Positions 44,276-52,851 of a stretch of DNA of 64,000 bases are shown in pieces. Position 1 is the stretch's first letter, and every line of letters starts with the position of its first letter. The stretch comes from Nonomuraea guangzhouensis (GTDB lineage Bacteria > Actinomycetota > Actinomycetes > Streptosporangiales > Streptosporangiaceae). The stretch is taken from the NCBI RefSeq assembly GCF_019396345.1, contig NZ_JAHKRM010000001.1, positions 248,001 to 312,000 of the forward strand, in the 5' to 3' direction. Below the pieces are notes generated by a model that was given only the letters and a program-made list of their open reading frames with translations, made no database searches and was not told the DNA's origin. The translations under genes and the position numbers were made by a program.

Positions 44276-45142
44276 TTACCCGACGAGCTCGGCGATGTCT
44301 TCCGCGCTCAACTTCAGCGCGCCGGCGGCGATGTTCTCTTCCAGGTGGGCCAGTGAGCCGGTGCCGGGGATGAGCAGGATGTTCGGCGATCGGGCCAGCA
44401 GCCAGGCCAGGGCCACCTGCGGCACGGTCGCGCTGTGCCGGGCGGCGACGGCGTCCAGGCGTTCGGCCGTGAGCGGCTGGAAACCGCCGACCGGGAAGAA
44501 GGGGACGTAGGCGATGCCGGCCGCCGCGCAGGCGTCGACGAGCGGGTCGTCATCGCGCCGGGACAGGTTGTAGAGGTTCTGAACGCAGGCGATCGGCGCG
44601 ATCTTGCAGGCTTCGGCGAACTCCTCGGCAGTGACGTTGGAGATGCCCAGGTGGCGGATCAGGCCCTCCTCGCGCAGCGCGAGCAGGGTCTCCAAGGGCA
44701 CGGTCAGTGACGTCGTCTGGCTGCGGTCGTGGCCGCCCATCCGCAGGTTCACCACGTCCAGGCGGTCCACGCCGAGCGAGCGCAGGTTCGCCTCGACGCC
44801 ACGGCGCAGGCCGTCGGGCGTGAAGCCGGTCATCTCCGCCGCCGGCAGGGCGGTGTCGGAGCCCTCGACCAGCGCCCCCACCTTGGTCACGATCACCAGG
44901 TCGTCCGGGTAGGGATGCAGCGCCTCCCAGATCAGCTCGTTGGCCGCCACCCCGTCACGTGAGTAGTAGTGCGAGGTGTCGATGTGGTTCACGCCGAGCT
45001 CCACGGCCCGGCGCAGGATGGTAAGGGCCGTCTCCCGGCTGGGCGGCTCGTCGCCTCTCGGCCAACCGGTCAGCTTCATCGCGCCGTATCCGACCCTCGC
45101 GACGCTCAGGTCGCCGCCGAATGCCCATCGCTCCGTCGTCAC
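44276..45142 (-). CDS. Aldo/keto reductase
   Basis: A 288-residue NADPH-dependent oxidoreductase of the AKR barrel family: VGYGAMKLTGWP, HIDTSHYYS (Asp and Tyr of the tetrad), VIVTKVG (Lys), LGISNVTAEEF, and the cofactor motif IPGTGSLAHLEENI. The usual active-site His region reads LDVVNLRMGG, a known variant subgroup. GTG at 45142 is chosen because AAGG lies 9 bases upstream; GTG at 45148 is too close. It is divergent from the cupredoxin gene. Confidence 0.9.
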   Translation of the reverse strand: MTTERWAFGGDLSVARVGYGAMKLTGWPRGDEPPSRETALTILRRAVELGVNHIDTSHYYSRDGVAANELIWEALHPYPDDLVIVTKVGALVEGSDTALPAAEMTGFTPDGLRRGVEANLRSLGVDRLDVVNLRMGGHDRSQTTSLTVPLETLLALREEGLIRHLGISNVTAEEFAEACKIAPIACVQNLYNLSRRDDDPLVDACAAAGIAYVPFFPVGGFQPLTAERLDAVAARHSATVPQVALAWLLARSPNILLIPGTGSLAHLEENIAAGALKLSAEDIAELVG

Positions 45143-45309
45143 GATCACTCACCTTAGACGCTAGATCAACACAACCGTAAAGCCGTTGTGGCGAACAGTC
45201 GGCACGGTACTGGAGATCTCGCGGGTCTAGCGTTACATGTGCCCGGGAATACGGAGAGCGCGTCTGCCATGGCTGACATCGATGCCGCCGCTATGAAGGG
45301 ATGGCGATC

Positions 45310-45708
45310 ATGTCCGCTGCGATTCGTTCCAGAGGCACGCCCCGTCTGGCGACAGGGCTCGTCGCCGCCGCGTTGACGCTGGCGGTCGGCGGGGGCACAA
45401 CCGCCGCGGCAATGCCCCGGGCCTGGGCAAGCGTTACGCCTGTCACCGTGACCGAGCGGGAGTTCTCTCTCACGCTCTCGACGAAGAACTTCACCCCAGG
45501 GACCTACATATTCACGATCAACAATGCGGGGACAGCCTCGCATGGCCTGTCGATCAAGGGGCCCGGCGTCAACTCCACCTCCAGCATCGTCTCAGGCGGA
45601 AAGTCGACGAAGCTCACTGTCGCGCTGAAGAAGGGGACGTACGAGCTATGGTGCCCGGTGGATAACCACCGCTCGATGGGGATGATGACGACGATCAGCG
45701 TGAAATAG
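45310..45708 (+). CDS. Secreted cupredoxin-like protein
   Basis: A 132-residue exported protein. The signal peptide runs to about residue 40 (LATGLVAAALTLAVGGGTTA). The mature part is a cupredoxin fold with copper-ligand candidates His78 (ASHGLSIKG), Cys115, His120 and Met123 in WCPVDNHRSMGM. The C-x4-H-x2-M spacing differs from plastocyanin C-x2-H-x4-M. AAGGG lies 9-13 bases before the ATG at 45310; the earlier ATG at 45301 touches it. Confidence 0.85.
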   Translation: MSAAIRSRGTPRLATGLVAAALTLAVGGGTTAAAMPRAWASVTPVTVTEREFSLTLSTKNFTPGTYIFTINNAGTASHGLSIKGPGVNSTSSIVSGGKSTKLTVALKKGTYELWCPVDNHRSMGMMTTISVK

Positions 45709-45771
45709 CGACCCACACCCGCCATCCGGGACCCACCGGTGGCGGTGCCACATCGTCCCCGCGCTTTGGGC

Positions 45772-46229
45772 TCACGGTGCGAATGCCTCGCCGTGATCCT
45801 CGTCGGGCAAGGGCTGGCCCGCCTGCGCCGCCAATGCCGGATCAGCCAGGATTCTGGCGGTCGCCCGCCATTCCGCCGTGACTCGATGCAAAGTGGCATG
45901 CACGTCGAGGTCGACCACGTCGCGAGTTGCGCGACGTCGCGGACGAATTCCTGACGCTCGCCCACGGAAAGGTGGCGAACCCACGGGAAGACCACGGGTA
46001 GGGAACGTTCGACCGCCCGAGCCCCCTCATCGCTCGCGACCAGGGCGGCAAGCAGGCGAGGCATAACGTCAGCCGTCTCCTCCCGCTCCCGATCGTGCCG
46101 CGCGGTGGTGATGCACAGGTCTTCGCCGTCCCGGCGCTTGACATGCAACCGCTGCACTCGGTCGAGCGCGTCGGCGACTCGTTTGGAGTGCTTGGAGAGG
46201 TCGGAGAAGGGCACGGTCGGAGTGGCCAT
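45772..46229 (-). pseudogene. Phd/YefM-like antitoxin gene with a frameshift
   Basis: Starts at ATG 46229 (ATPTVPFSDLSKHSKRVADA, then VKRRDGEDLCITTARHDRER), which matches prevent-host-death-type antitoxins. Near 45922 the frame must shift by one base to continue into DVVDLDVHATLHRVTAEWRA and TARILADPALAAQAGQPLPD. The span of 458 bases is one short of 153 codons, so one missing base explains it. No toxin gene is next to it. A sequencing error is the main alternative. Confidence 0.65.
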
Positions 46230-46433
46230 GCCGCAAATCCGCTTCAGAACAAATTCCGAAGTCAATGGAAACGACCCCCTCCCAAGGCGGTCCCAGCCTG
46301 CTGCCGGGCGCGCGTCACGTAGATCCCTCAGCAGCCGAGGGCGCCCTGGAGCGGGACCGGTGTTCGGACGGTCGCAGCCAAGCACCGCGCCGACCTTCCA
46401 CCGGGCCGCCCAGAGCGCGCGAACGACGAGCGG

Positions 46434-46540
46434 TTACCACCAGTAGTCGAAGGAGTAGCCGCTGACAGGAGAGTAGATGATGGGACCGACCGTATATCCG
46501 CTGTCAGCCATGTTGTTCCGGTGTCGATGCAATCCTGCTT
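46434..46540 (-). pseudogene. 3' fragment of a small secreted-protein gene split by the IS608-like element
   Basis: When the element 46541-48432 is removed, the fragment 48433-48607 joins this one as a single frame of 93 codons plus stop (175 + 107 = 282 bases). It ends YTVGPIIYSPVSGYSFDYWW. The junction restores CTTTTAC joined to AAGCAGG. The middle stretch is also open in the +1 frame (GGGTYHCGFYKQDCIDTG), so a pair of compensating shifts is possible. Confidence 0.7.
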
Positions 46541-46600
46541 TTGACCTGCTCTCCGCCTTGAAAGACGGAGGTTCCCGTGCCGCTTACGCGGCAGCTCGTG
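46521..46600 (-). ncRNA. Predicted right-end guide RNA (omega/reRNA) of TnpB, 3' part
   Basis: TnpB nucleases use an RNA copied from the 3' end of tnpB and the right end, with the guide taken from the flank. Here the scaffold hairpin (46570-46551) is followed by AGCAGGTCAA and then the guide, which should begin AAGCAGGATTGCATCGACAC (46540-46521). The 5' limit is arbitrary; the RNA probably extends into tnpB. Confidence 0.5.
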
Positions 46601-47921
46601 CCGCTTGTGCGGCGCGTGCTGTGGAACGGGGTGCTTGACGCTTCTCGGACCCGGATGGGTCTCCACGCCCTGGGACGACCAGCCCGGCCGCCCGATATCT
46701 GGCCAACGTGTTCTTCGCCCCGACGATGTCGGCGTGCTCGGCGTGCCCGCAGGCGGTGCAGGAGAAGACCGCTTGGCTCTCGCGGCTCTTGTCATCCACC
46801 GTCCCGCAGGCAGGTGCCGGGCACGTTTGCGACGTGTACGCGGCCGGGACCTTCACCACGACGGTCCCGGTGTAGCGGGCCTTGCTCCGCAGGGCGCTCT
46901 CCAGGCCGTACCAGCCCTTGTCCAGGATCGCCCTGTTCAACCCGGACTTCGCCGCCGCCCCATTACGCAGCCATCGCCCCACCTGATCGGGGTCGGGCCT
47001 GGGCCGCACGGCGGCGGTCATACCGCCGATGTTGAGGTCCTCCAGGACCACGACGCCGTAGCGGCGAGTCAGGCGATGCGCGGCCTGCGCGTGCAAATCC
47101 GCGCGACGCCACCGGACACGCCGCATGATGGCGCCCATCGCCGCCACGACCTGCCGACGCCGCCCAGAACCCTTCTTCGACCGGGCAAGCCGCCGCTGCA
47201 GCCGCAGATAACGTTCCGCCTCACCCGCAGCCAGGAACCCGAGATCGCGCTGCCGGTCCCCTTTCCGCTCAGAGGGCGGCACCAGGCTGGACACGCTGCC
47301 GGTTCCGGCGTGGCGGCGATCGAAGAACTCCCCGTCAGAGGTGACCGCCGCCGTAACCACACCCCGGTCCACCCCGGCATGCGCGCCGGGATGGACATGC
47401 TGGTCCACCTGAGCCAGGCCGTCCTCCACCAGGAACGAGATGAACCAATGCCGGCCGTCGCGGGAGACGGTCGCGGACTTCACCACCCCACCCAGCGGGC
47501 GCGACATCCGAAACCTCACCCACCCGAATTTCGGCAGGAACACCCGCCCCCACCTGCGGTTGATCCGCTCGACGGGAGTGTGTTTCGCGGTGGGGAACCG
47601 AAACGACGGCCTCCACCTCGTCCGCGACTTCCAACGAACCTTCCAGGTGCCGTGCTTGCGGCACGCCTTATCCAGGTCCTTCAGCGTCTGCTGGATCACC
47701 TGGGCGGGAGCGTCGGCGAACCAGTCGCAGTACGGATCCTTCTTCGCCTCGGCAAGCTGCGCGCACTGCTCCTCGTAGCTGAGGTACGCGCCTCGCCGCC
47801 GGTATTCACGGCGCTGCTCGAGCCCGGTGTTCCACACGGCCCGGCAGATCCCGCCCAGCCGCTCGGCGAACACCCGCTGCCCGAAGTCGAACTCCAGCCG
47901 ATACTTGCGACCCGCCAACAC
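46584..47921 (-). CDS. tnpB: TnpB RNA-guided endonuclease of the IS608-like element
   Basis: A 445-residue protein. RuvC residues: Asp185 (HAGVDRGVVTAAVTSDG), Glu294 (VVLEDLNIGGM) and Asp398 (HADIVGAKNTL). The zinc finger has C367, C372, C388 and C391; the first pair has a C-x4-C spacing instead of the usual C-x2-C. GTG at 47921 is chosen because AGGGGG lies 7 bases upstream; a GTG at 47951 adds ten residues. All catalytic residues are present, so a functional guide-RNA nuclease is expected. Confidence 0.92.
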   Translation of the reverse strand: MLAGRKYRLEFDFGQRVFAERLGGICRAVWNTGLEQRREYRRRGAYLSYEEQCAQLAEAKKDPYCDWFADAPAQVIQQTLKDLDKACRKHGTWKVRWKSRTRWRPSFRFPTAKHTPVERINRRWGRVFLPKFGWVRFRMSRPLGGVVKSATVSRDGRHWFISFLVEDGLAQVDQHVHPGAHAGVDRGVVTAAVTSDGEFFDRRHAGTGSVSSLVPPSERKGDRQRDLGFLAAGEAERYLRLQRRLARSKKGSGRRRQVVAAMGAIMRRVRWRRADLHAQAAHRLTRRYGVVVLEDLNIGGMTAAVRPRPDPDQVGRWLRNGAAAKSGLNRAILDKGWYGLESALRSKARYTGTVVVKVPAAYTSQTCPAPACGTVDDKSRESQAVFSCTACGHAEHADIVGAKNTLARYRAAGLVVPGRGDPSGSEKRQAPRSTARAAQAARAAA

Positions 47922-47997
47922 GATGGAACCCCCTCGCGGTGCGACACCCACCTCTCATCGACTCGAACACATTATCGCCTGGTCTACGGGCTGGGAA

Positions 47998-48402
47998 GTG
48001 GAATATCTACGAGGCAGACACGTGGTTTCCGCGATGCACGTCCATCTGGTCTTTGTCACCAAATATCGCACAAACGTGTTCAACGACGCGATGCCGCGAC
48101 GCTGCGAAGACATCATGATCGAGGTATGCGACAGCTTCGAGGCCGAACTCCGCGAGTTCAACGGCGAACACGACCACGTCCACCTCCTCGTCCACTACCC
48201 CCCGAAGATGGCGGTCTCCAAACTCGTCAACTCGTTGAAGGGCGTCTCCTCGCACTACCTCCGCAAGGAATTCACCAGCCGGATCAACCCCGCCATCACG
48301 CACGGCCCCTTCTGGTCACCCTCCTACCTCGCCGCCTCCTGCGGCGAAGCCCCACCATCGATCATCAAGACGTACATCGAACAACAACGCCGCCCCACCT
48401 GA
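47998..48402 (+). CDS. tnpA: TnpA Y1 (HUH) transposase of the IS608-like element
   Basis: A 134-residue single-strand transposase. The HUH motif is H60-V-H62 (HDHVHLLVHYPPK) and the nucleophile Tyr126 lies in IIKTYIEQQ. VHLVFVTKYR and FWSPSYLAASCG are family signatures. GTG at 47998 is the likely start (EYLRGRHVVSAMHVHL follows). It is divergent from tnpB with a 76-base gap. The gene is complete. Confidence 0.93.
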   Translation: MEYLRGRHVVSAMHVHLVFVTKYRTNVFNDAMPRRCEDIMIEVCDSFEAELREFNGEHDHVHLLVHYPPKMAVSKLVNSLKGVSSHYLRKEFTSRINPAITHGPFWSPSYLAASCGEAPPSIIKTYIEQQRRPT

Positions 48403-48432
48403 CCGCTCCTGGATCCGCGCTACGAGCCCCAG

Positions 48433-48607
48433 GTAAAAGCCGCAATGGTATGTACCTCCGCCGGCGATCGCGCCATTGCTCGGGAGTTTCTGCGGTATCC
48501 GCCTTCACGGACGCGCTCGCCGCCACCGCGCCCATCCCCAAGGCCAAGGGAGTCGCGAGCAGCGCGGAGAGGACGATTTTGGCCGCGAGTTTCGACTGCA
48601 TGCGCAT
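48433..48607 (-). pseudogene. 5' fragment of the split secreted-protein gene (signal peptide)
   Basis: ATG at 48607 with a perfect GGAGG five bases upstream. It encodes a signal peptide (KLAAKIVLSALLATPLALGM, cleavage near ASASVKA) and then DTAETPEQW before meeting the element at TTAC. It continues in frame at 46540 once the element is removed. Confidence 0.75.
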
Positions 48608-48650
48608 CGTTCCTCCATAGAGGTGATGTCACCGCGGATTGATTGCTCTA

Positions 48651-48674
48651 GGCAGCGTGACATAACACGCTGCC
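48651..48674 (-). terminator. Perfect 9-bp inverted repeat, possible terminator of the second atpE
   Basis: GGCAGCGTG (48651-48659) and CACGCTGCC (48666-48674) with spacer ACATAA. It lies about 112 bases after the stop of atpE copy 2 in its direction of transcription and upstream of the split secreted gene. It could instead be an operator of that gene. Confidence 0.45.
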
Positions 48675-48785
48675 ATCACGATGCCGTCAGCCTGACGGAG
48701 GCAACCTTGCACAACGATCGCTCGCCATTCAGCGATGATCCGATGCCATGGAAGACGTTCTGATCGCTCGACACATCGCGCAGAT

Positions 48786-49439
<654 letters not shown>

Positions 49440-50729
49440 TTAGAGGTCGCCTTCGACCCGCATCACGCTGGCCACGGCCCGCACGATGTCGAGGTCCCGG
49501 AGTTCCTCCATGGTCGCCGAAAGTGCCGCGTCCGTGGCGCGGTGGGTCACGATGACGAGTTGGGCGTCGTCCCCGTGCCCCTCCTGGCGCACCGTCTGGA
49601 TCGACACGTCATGCTTGGCGAACAGGTCGGCCACCCGAGCCAGCACGCCCGGCTTGTCCGCCACGTCCAACGCCACATGGCACCGCGTCACGGTCTCCCC
49701 CATGGGATGCACGGGCAGGTCGGCGTACGTCGACTCCGCGGGGGCGCGGGTGCCCGCCAGGCGGTTGCGGGCCACCGCCACCAGGTCGCCGAGCACCGCC
49801 GAGGCCGTTGGGGCGCCGCCGGCGCCCTTGCCGTAGAACATGAGCTGGCCCGCCGACGCCGCCTCCACGAAGACCGCGTTGTACGCCTCGCGTACCCCGG
49901 CCAGCGGGTGTGTCCGGGGGATCATCGCCGGGTAGACCCGGACCCCGATCGAGCGGCCGTCGTCGGAGCGGGCGCAGATGGCCAGCAGCTTGATGACGTA
50001 GCCCATGGCCTTGGCCGAGGCCACGTCGGTGGCGGTGATCTCGGTGATGCCCTCGCGGTGCACCTCCGCCGCGGTCACCCGGCTGTGAAAGGCCAGGCCG
50101 GCCAGGATCGCGGCCTTGGCGGCGGCGTCGAAGCCCTCGATGTCGGCGGTGGGGTCGGCCTCGGCGTAGCCGAGCGTCTGGGCCTCTTCAAGGGCGTCGG
50201 TGAACGAGGCGCCCGTGGAGTCCATCTTGTCGAGGATGTAGTTGGTGGTGCCGTTCACGATGCCGAGGACCTGTTTGACGTGGTCGCCGGCGAGTGACTC
50301 GCGCAGCGGGCGCAGCAGCGGGATGGCGCCGGCCACGCTGGCCTCGAAGTAGAGGTCGGCGCCGCCCACGCGGGCGGCCTCGTGCAGGGTCGCGCCGTCC
50401 TCGGCGAGCAGGGCCTTGTTGGCGGTGACCACCGACTTGCCGCCGGACAGGGCGGACACGATCAGCGATCGGGCGGGCTCGATGCCGCCGATGACCTCGA
50501 TCACGATGTCGACGTCGTCGCGGGTGACCAGTGACTCGGCGTCGGTGGTCAGCAGCTCGGGAGCCACGTCGACGTCGCGTTTGCGGCCCATCCGGCGTAC
50601 GGCCACACCGGCCAGCTCCAGCGGCGCCCCGATGCGGGCGGCCAGGTCGTCGCCCTGCTCGTGCATCAGCCGGATGACCTGCGAGCCCACCACCCCGCAG
50701 CCCAGCAGGGCCACTTTCAGCGGTTTCAC
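49440..50729 (-). CDS. hom: Homoserine dehydrogenase
   Basis: Reduces aspartate semialdehyde to homoserine, the branch point to threonine and methionine. It has 429 residues: NAD(P)-binding GCGVVG (10-15), the catalytic core ([32 protein letters not shown]), and a C-terminal ACT domain ([20 protein letters not shown]) for threonine feedback. The GTG start at 50729 overlaps the lysA stop as GTGA. thrC, normally the next gene, lies 26 kb downstream. Confidence 0.97.
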   Translation of the reverse strand: MKPLKVALLGCGVVGSQVIRLMHEQGDDLAARIGAPLELAGVAVRRMGRKRDVDVAPELLTTDAESLVTRDDVDIVIEVIGGIEPARSLIVSALSGGKSVVTANKALLAEDGATLHEAARVGGADLYFEASVAGAIPLLRPLRESLAGDHVKQVLGIVNGTTNYILDKMDSTGASFTDALEEAQTLGYAEADPTADIEGFDAAAKAAILAGLAFHSRVTAAEVHREGITEITATDVASAKAMGYVIKLLAICARSDDGRSIGVRVYPAMIPRTHPLAGVREAYNAVFVEAASAGQLMFYGKGAGGAPTASAVLGDLVAVARNRLAGTRAPAESTYADLPVHPMGETVTRCHVALDVADKPGVLARVADLFAKHDVSIQTVRQEGHGDDAQLVIVTHRATDAALSATMEELRDLDIVRAVASVMRVEGDL

Positions 50730-52108
50730 AGCTGCCCCCTCAACAGGTCGTCCTCGGTCTCGCCCCGCACGATGACGCGCGCCTCGCCGTTGGTGACGGA
50801 CACCACGGCGGGCTTGGGCAGGTAGTTGTAGTTGCTGGCCAGCGACCGGCAGTAGGCCCCGGTGGCCGCCACGGCGATCAGGTCGCCCGGTGCGAGGTCG
50901 GCGGGCAGGAAGCAGTCGCGCACGATGATGTCGCCGCTCTCGCAGTGCTTGCCGACGATGCGGCTGAGCATGGGCTCGGCGAAGCTCTCGCGGCTGGCCA
51001 GCACGGCGGTGTATTCGGCGCCGTAGAGCGCGGTGCGCACGTTGTCGCTCATGCCGCCGTCGACGCTCACGTACGTACGCAGCCCCTCGACGTCCTTGAC
51101 GGTCCCGACCTCGTAGAGCGTGATCCCGCCTGGCCCGACGATCGTGCGGCCGGGCTCCACGGTCAGCTTCGGCACCGGCAGCCCGGCGTCGGTGCAGACC
51201 TTGGTGACGATCCCGCGCAGGCCGTCGGCGATCTCCTTGATGTCGGGGGCCTCGTCGCCCTCGATGTAGGCGATGCCGTAGCCGCCGCCCAGGTCGAGCT
51301 CGGGCAGCACCACGTCGTGCTCGTCCTTGATCTGCACGAGCAGCGTGGCCAGGCGGCGCGCCGCCACCTCGAACCCGGCCGTGTCGACGATCTGCGAGCC
51401 GATGTGCGAGTGGAGCCCGACGAGCTCCAGCGCGGGCAGCGCGAGGATGCGGCGGACGGCCTCGGCGGCGGCCCCGCTGTTGAGCGACAGCCCGAACTTC
51501 TGGTCGTCGTGCGCGGTGGCGATGAACTCGTGCGTGTGCGCCTCGACCCCGGTCGTCACCCGGATCATGACCTTGGGCCGCACGCCGTACTTCTCGGCTA
51601 GGAACCCGAGCCGGGCGATCTCCTCATAGGAGTCGACGACGATGTGCCCGACGCCCGCCTCCAGCGCCCTGGACAGCTCGGCGGCGGACTTGTTGTTGCC
51701 GTGCAGCGTGATGCGCGCGGCCGGGAAGCCGACGCTGAGCGCGACCGCCAGCTCGCCGCCGCTGGCCACGTCGAGCCCGAGGCCCTCGTCCTGGAGCCAG
51801 CGGACGATCTCCTTGCACAGGAACGCCTTGCCCGCGTAGTGGACCTCGGAGCCCGCGAAGGCCGTGGCGTAGTCGCGCATGCGGGAGCGCACGTCGTCCT
51901 CGTCGAGCACGTAGAGGGGCGTGCCGTGGTCGCCGGCCAGATCGCGGACGTCCACGCCGCCGATCGTGAGCGCGCCATCGGTCCGGCTCGACGTTCGCGG
52001 CCAGATCGCGGGATTGATCCGGTTGAGGTCGGCAGGCGCCAGCGGAGGGCGCTCATGGGGCAGCATCTCAGCGTGCCTGTCCCCGGCGGGATGGACGAAT
52101 CGACTCAC
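50726..52108 (-). CDS. lysA: Diaminopimelate decarboxylase
   Basis: PLP enzyme making lysine from meso-diaminopimelate. It has 460 residues from GTG 52108. The PLP lysine is Lys94 in [32 protein letters not shown] and [12 protein letters not shown] are conserved, and the final active-site Tyr lies in [13 protein letters not shown]. The frame is open to 52174, but those residues are Gly/Ser-rich noise. It is coupled to hom by a 4-base overlap. Confidence 0.96.
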   Translation of the reverse strand: MSRFVHPAGDRHAEMLPHERPPLAPADLNRINPAIWPRTSSRTDGALTIGGVDVRDLAGDHGTPLYVLDEDDVRSRMRDYATAFAGSEVHYAGKAFLCKEIVRWLQDEGLGLDVASGGELAVALSVGFPAARITLHGNNKSAAELSRALEAGVGHIVVDSYEEIARLGFLAEKYGVRPKVMIRVTTGVEAHTHEFIATAHDDQKFGLSLNSGAAAEAVRRILALPALELVGLHSHIGSQIVDTAGFEVAARRLATLLVQIKDEHDVVLPELDLGGGYGIAYIEGDEAPDIKEIADGLRGIVTKVCTDAGLPVPKLTVEPGRTIVGPGGITLYEVGTVKDVEGLRTYVSVDGGMSDNVRTALYGAEYTAVLASRESFAEPMLSRIVGKHCESGDIIVRDCFLPADLAPGDLIAVAATGAYCRSLASNYNYLPKPAVVSVTNGEARVIVRGETEDDLLRGQL

Positions 52109-52229
52109 CCGAACGAGGCTATCGGACCCGCCGAACCCCCCGGACCCGCTGCCCACGTATCGAGACGCGATCAAGCTCCAGAAGGGATATTTTTACGATT
52201 TTTCGCCCTTTAGCCGGATATTTTGCCAA

Positions 52230-52841
52230 TCACAGCCGGTCCGGTCCCGGCAACACCTTCAGCGCCGCCGCCGCCAGCCGGACGCGTGCTGTGTGCACCG
52301 GTGCGGGCGGCTCGTCTCCCACGGGTACGGCGGGCGCCAGCTCGTGGGCGTCGTGGTAGGCCGTCGCCAGCCGTACCAGATAGGTCTCCCACCCCGGAGC
52401 CCTGCTCAGCCGCCGCCCCGGCAGCTCGGCCAGCACTCGTAGCACGGCGCGGTCGCGTGGATCGGCGAGCAGCTCCGGCCGGAAGGGCCCGGCGGGGACG
52501 CCCAGGTCACGGGCCCAGCGCTGGACGGCCGCCGCACGCGCGTGCCCGTAGTGGACGACGAAGCCTGGGTTCGCCCACGTACGAGGGAAATCCGGCCAGA
52601 GGTCAGGAACGTCGACCGGCTCCACCGAGTCCACCAGCGCCCCCGGCACCTCCACGACGATCCGCAGAAACCCGTTGTCCAGCACCTGCACGGAAGAGGC
52701 ACCACGCAGCCGCGCCGCCAGCGAGGCGGGCGGGAGGCCGCGACGGAGCGCGGCGGCCGAGACGTAGACCGCCTCCCGCTCCCACGTGCCCTCCGGCACC
52801 GGCGGCTCCCCCAGCACCTCGGCGAGCTGCTCCGGCGTCAT
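52230..52841 (-). CDS. nrtL: ArgS-related anticodon-binding protein (NrtL)
   Basis: A 203-residue protein resembling the DALR anticodon-binding C-terminus of arginyl-tRNA synthetase without the catalytic domain: VVHYGHARAAAVQRWARDLG, RDRAVLRVLAELPGRRLSRA, and the end RVRLAAAALKVLPGPDRL. In Streptomyces such a gene lies between argS and lysA. Here argS itself is absent and a glycosyltransferase gene occupies its place. The function is not established. Confidence 0.8.
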   Translation of the reverse strand: MTPEQLAEVLGEPPVPEGTWEREAVYVSAAALRRGLPPASLAARLRGASSVQVLDNGFLRIVVEVPGALVDSVEPVDVPDLWPDFPRTWANPGFVVHYGHARAAAVQRWARDLGVPAGPFRPELLADPRDRAVLRVLAELPGRRLSRAPGWETYLVRLATAYHDAHELAPAVPVGDEPPAPVHTARVRLAAAALKVLPGPDRL

Positions 52842-52851
52842 GAGACCCGAG

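Larger units (their letters stand above)
46541..48432 (-). mobile_element. IS200/IS605-type element (IS608-like), 1892 bp
   Basis: Carries divergent tnpA (plus) and tnpB (minus). Read on the minus strand, the left end follows TTAC (48436-48433), and the right end finishes in TCAA (46541), the same cleavage tetranucleotides as in IS608. Near the right end lies the hairpin CTCCGTCTTTCAAGGCGGAG (46570-46551). There is no target duplication, as expected for this single-strand mechanism. Both genes are intact, so the element may be active. It splits a small secreted-protein gene exactly. Confidence 0.85.

Noticed and set aside
45504..46385. 293-residue minus-strand open frame
   Set aside because: It joins the first half of a Phd-like antitoxin to antisense of the cupredoxin gene; the second half of the antitoxin continues in another frame.
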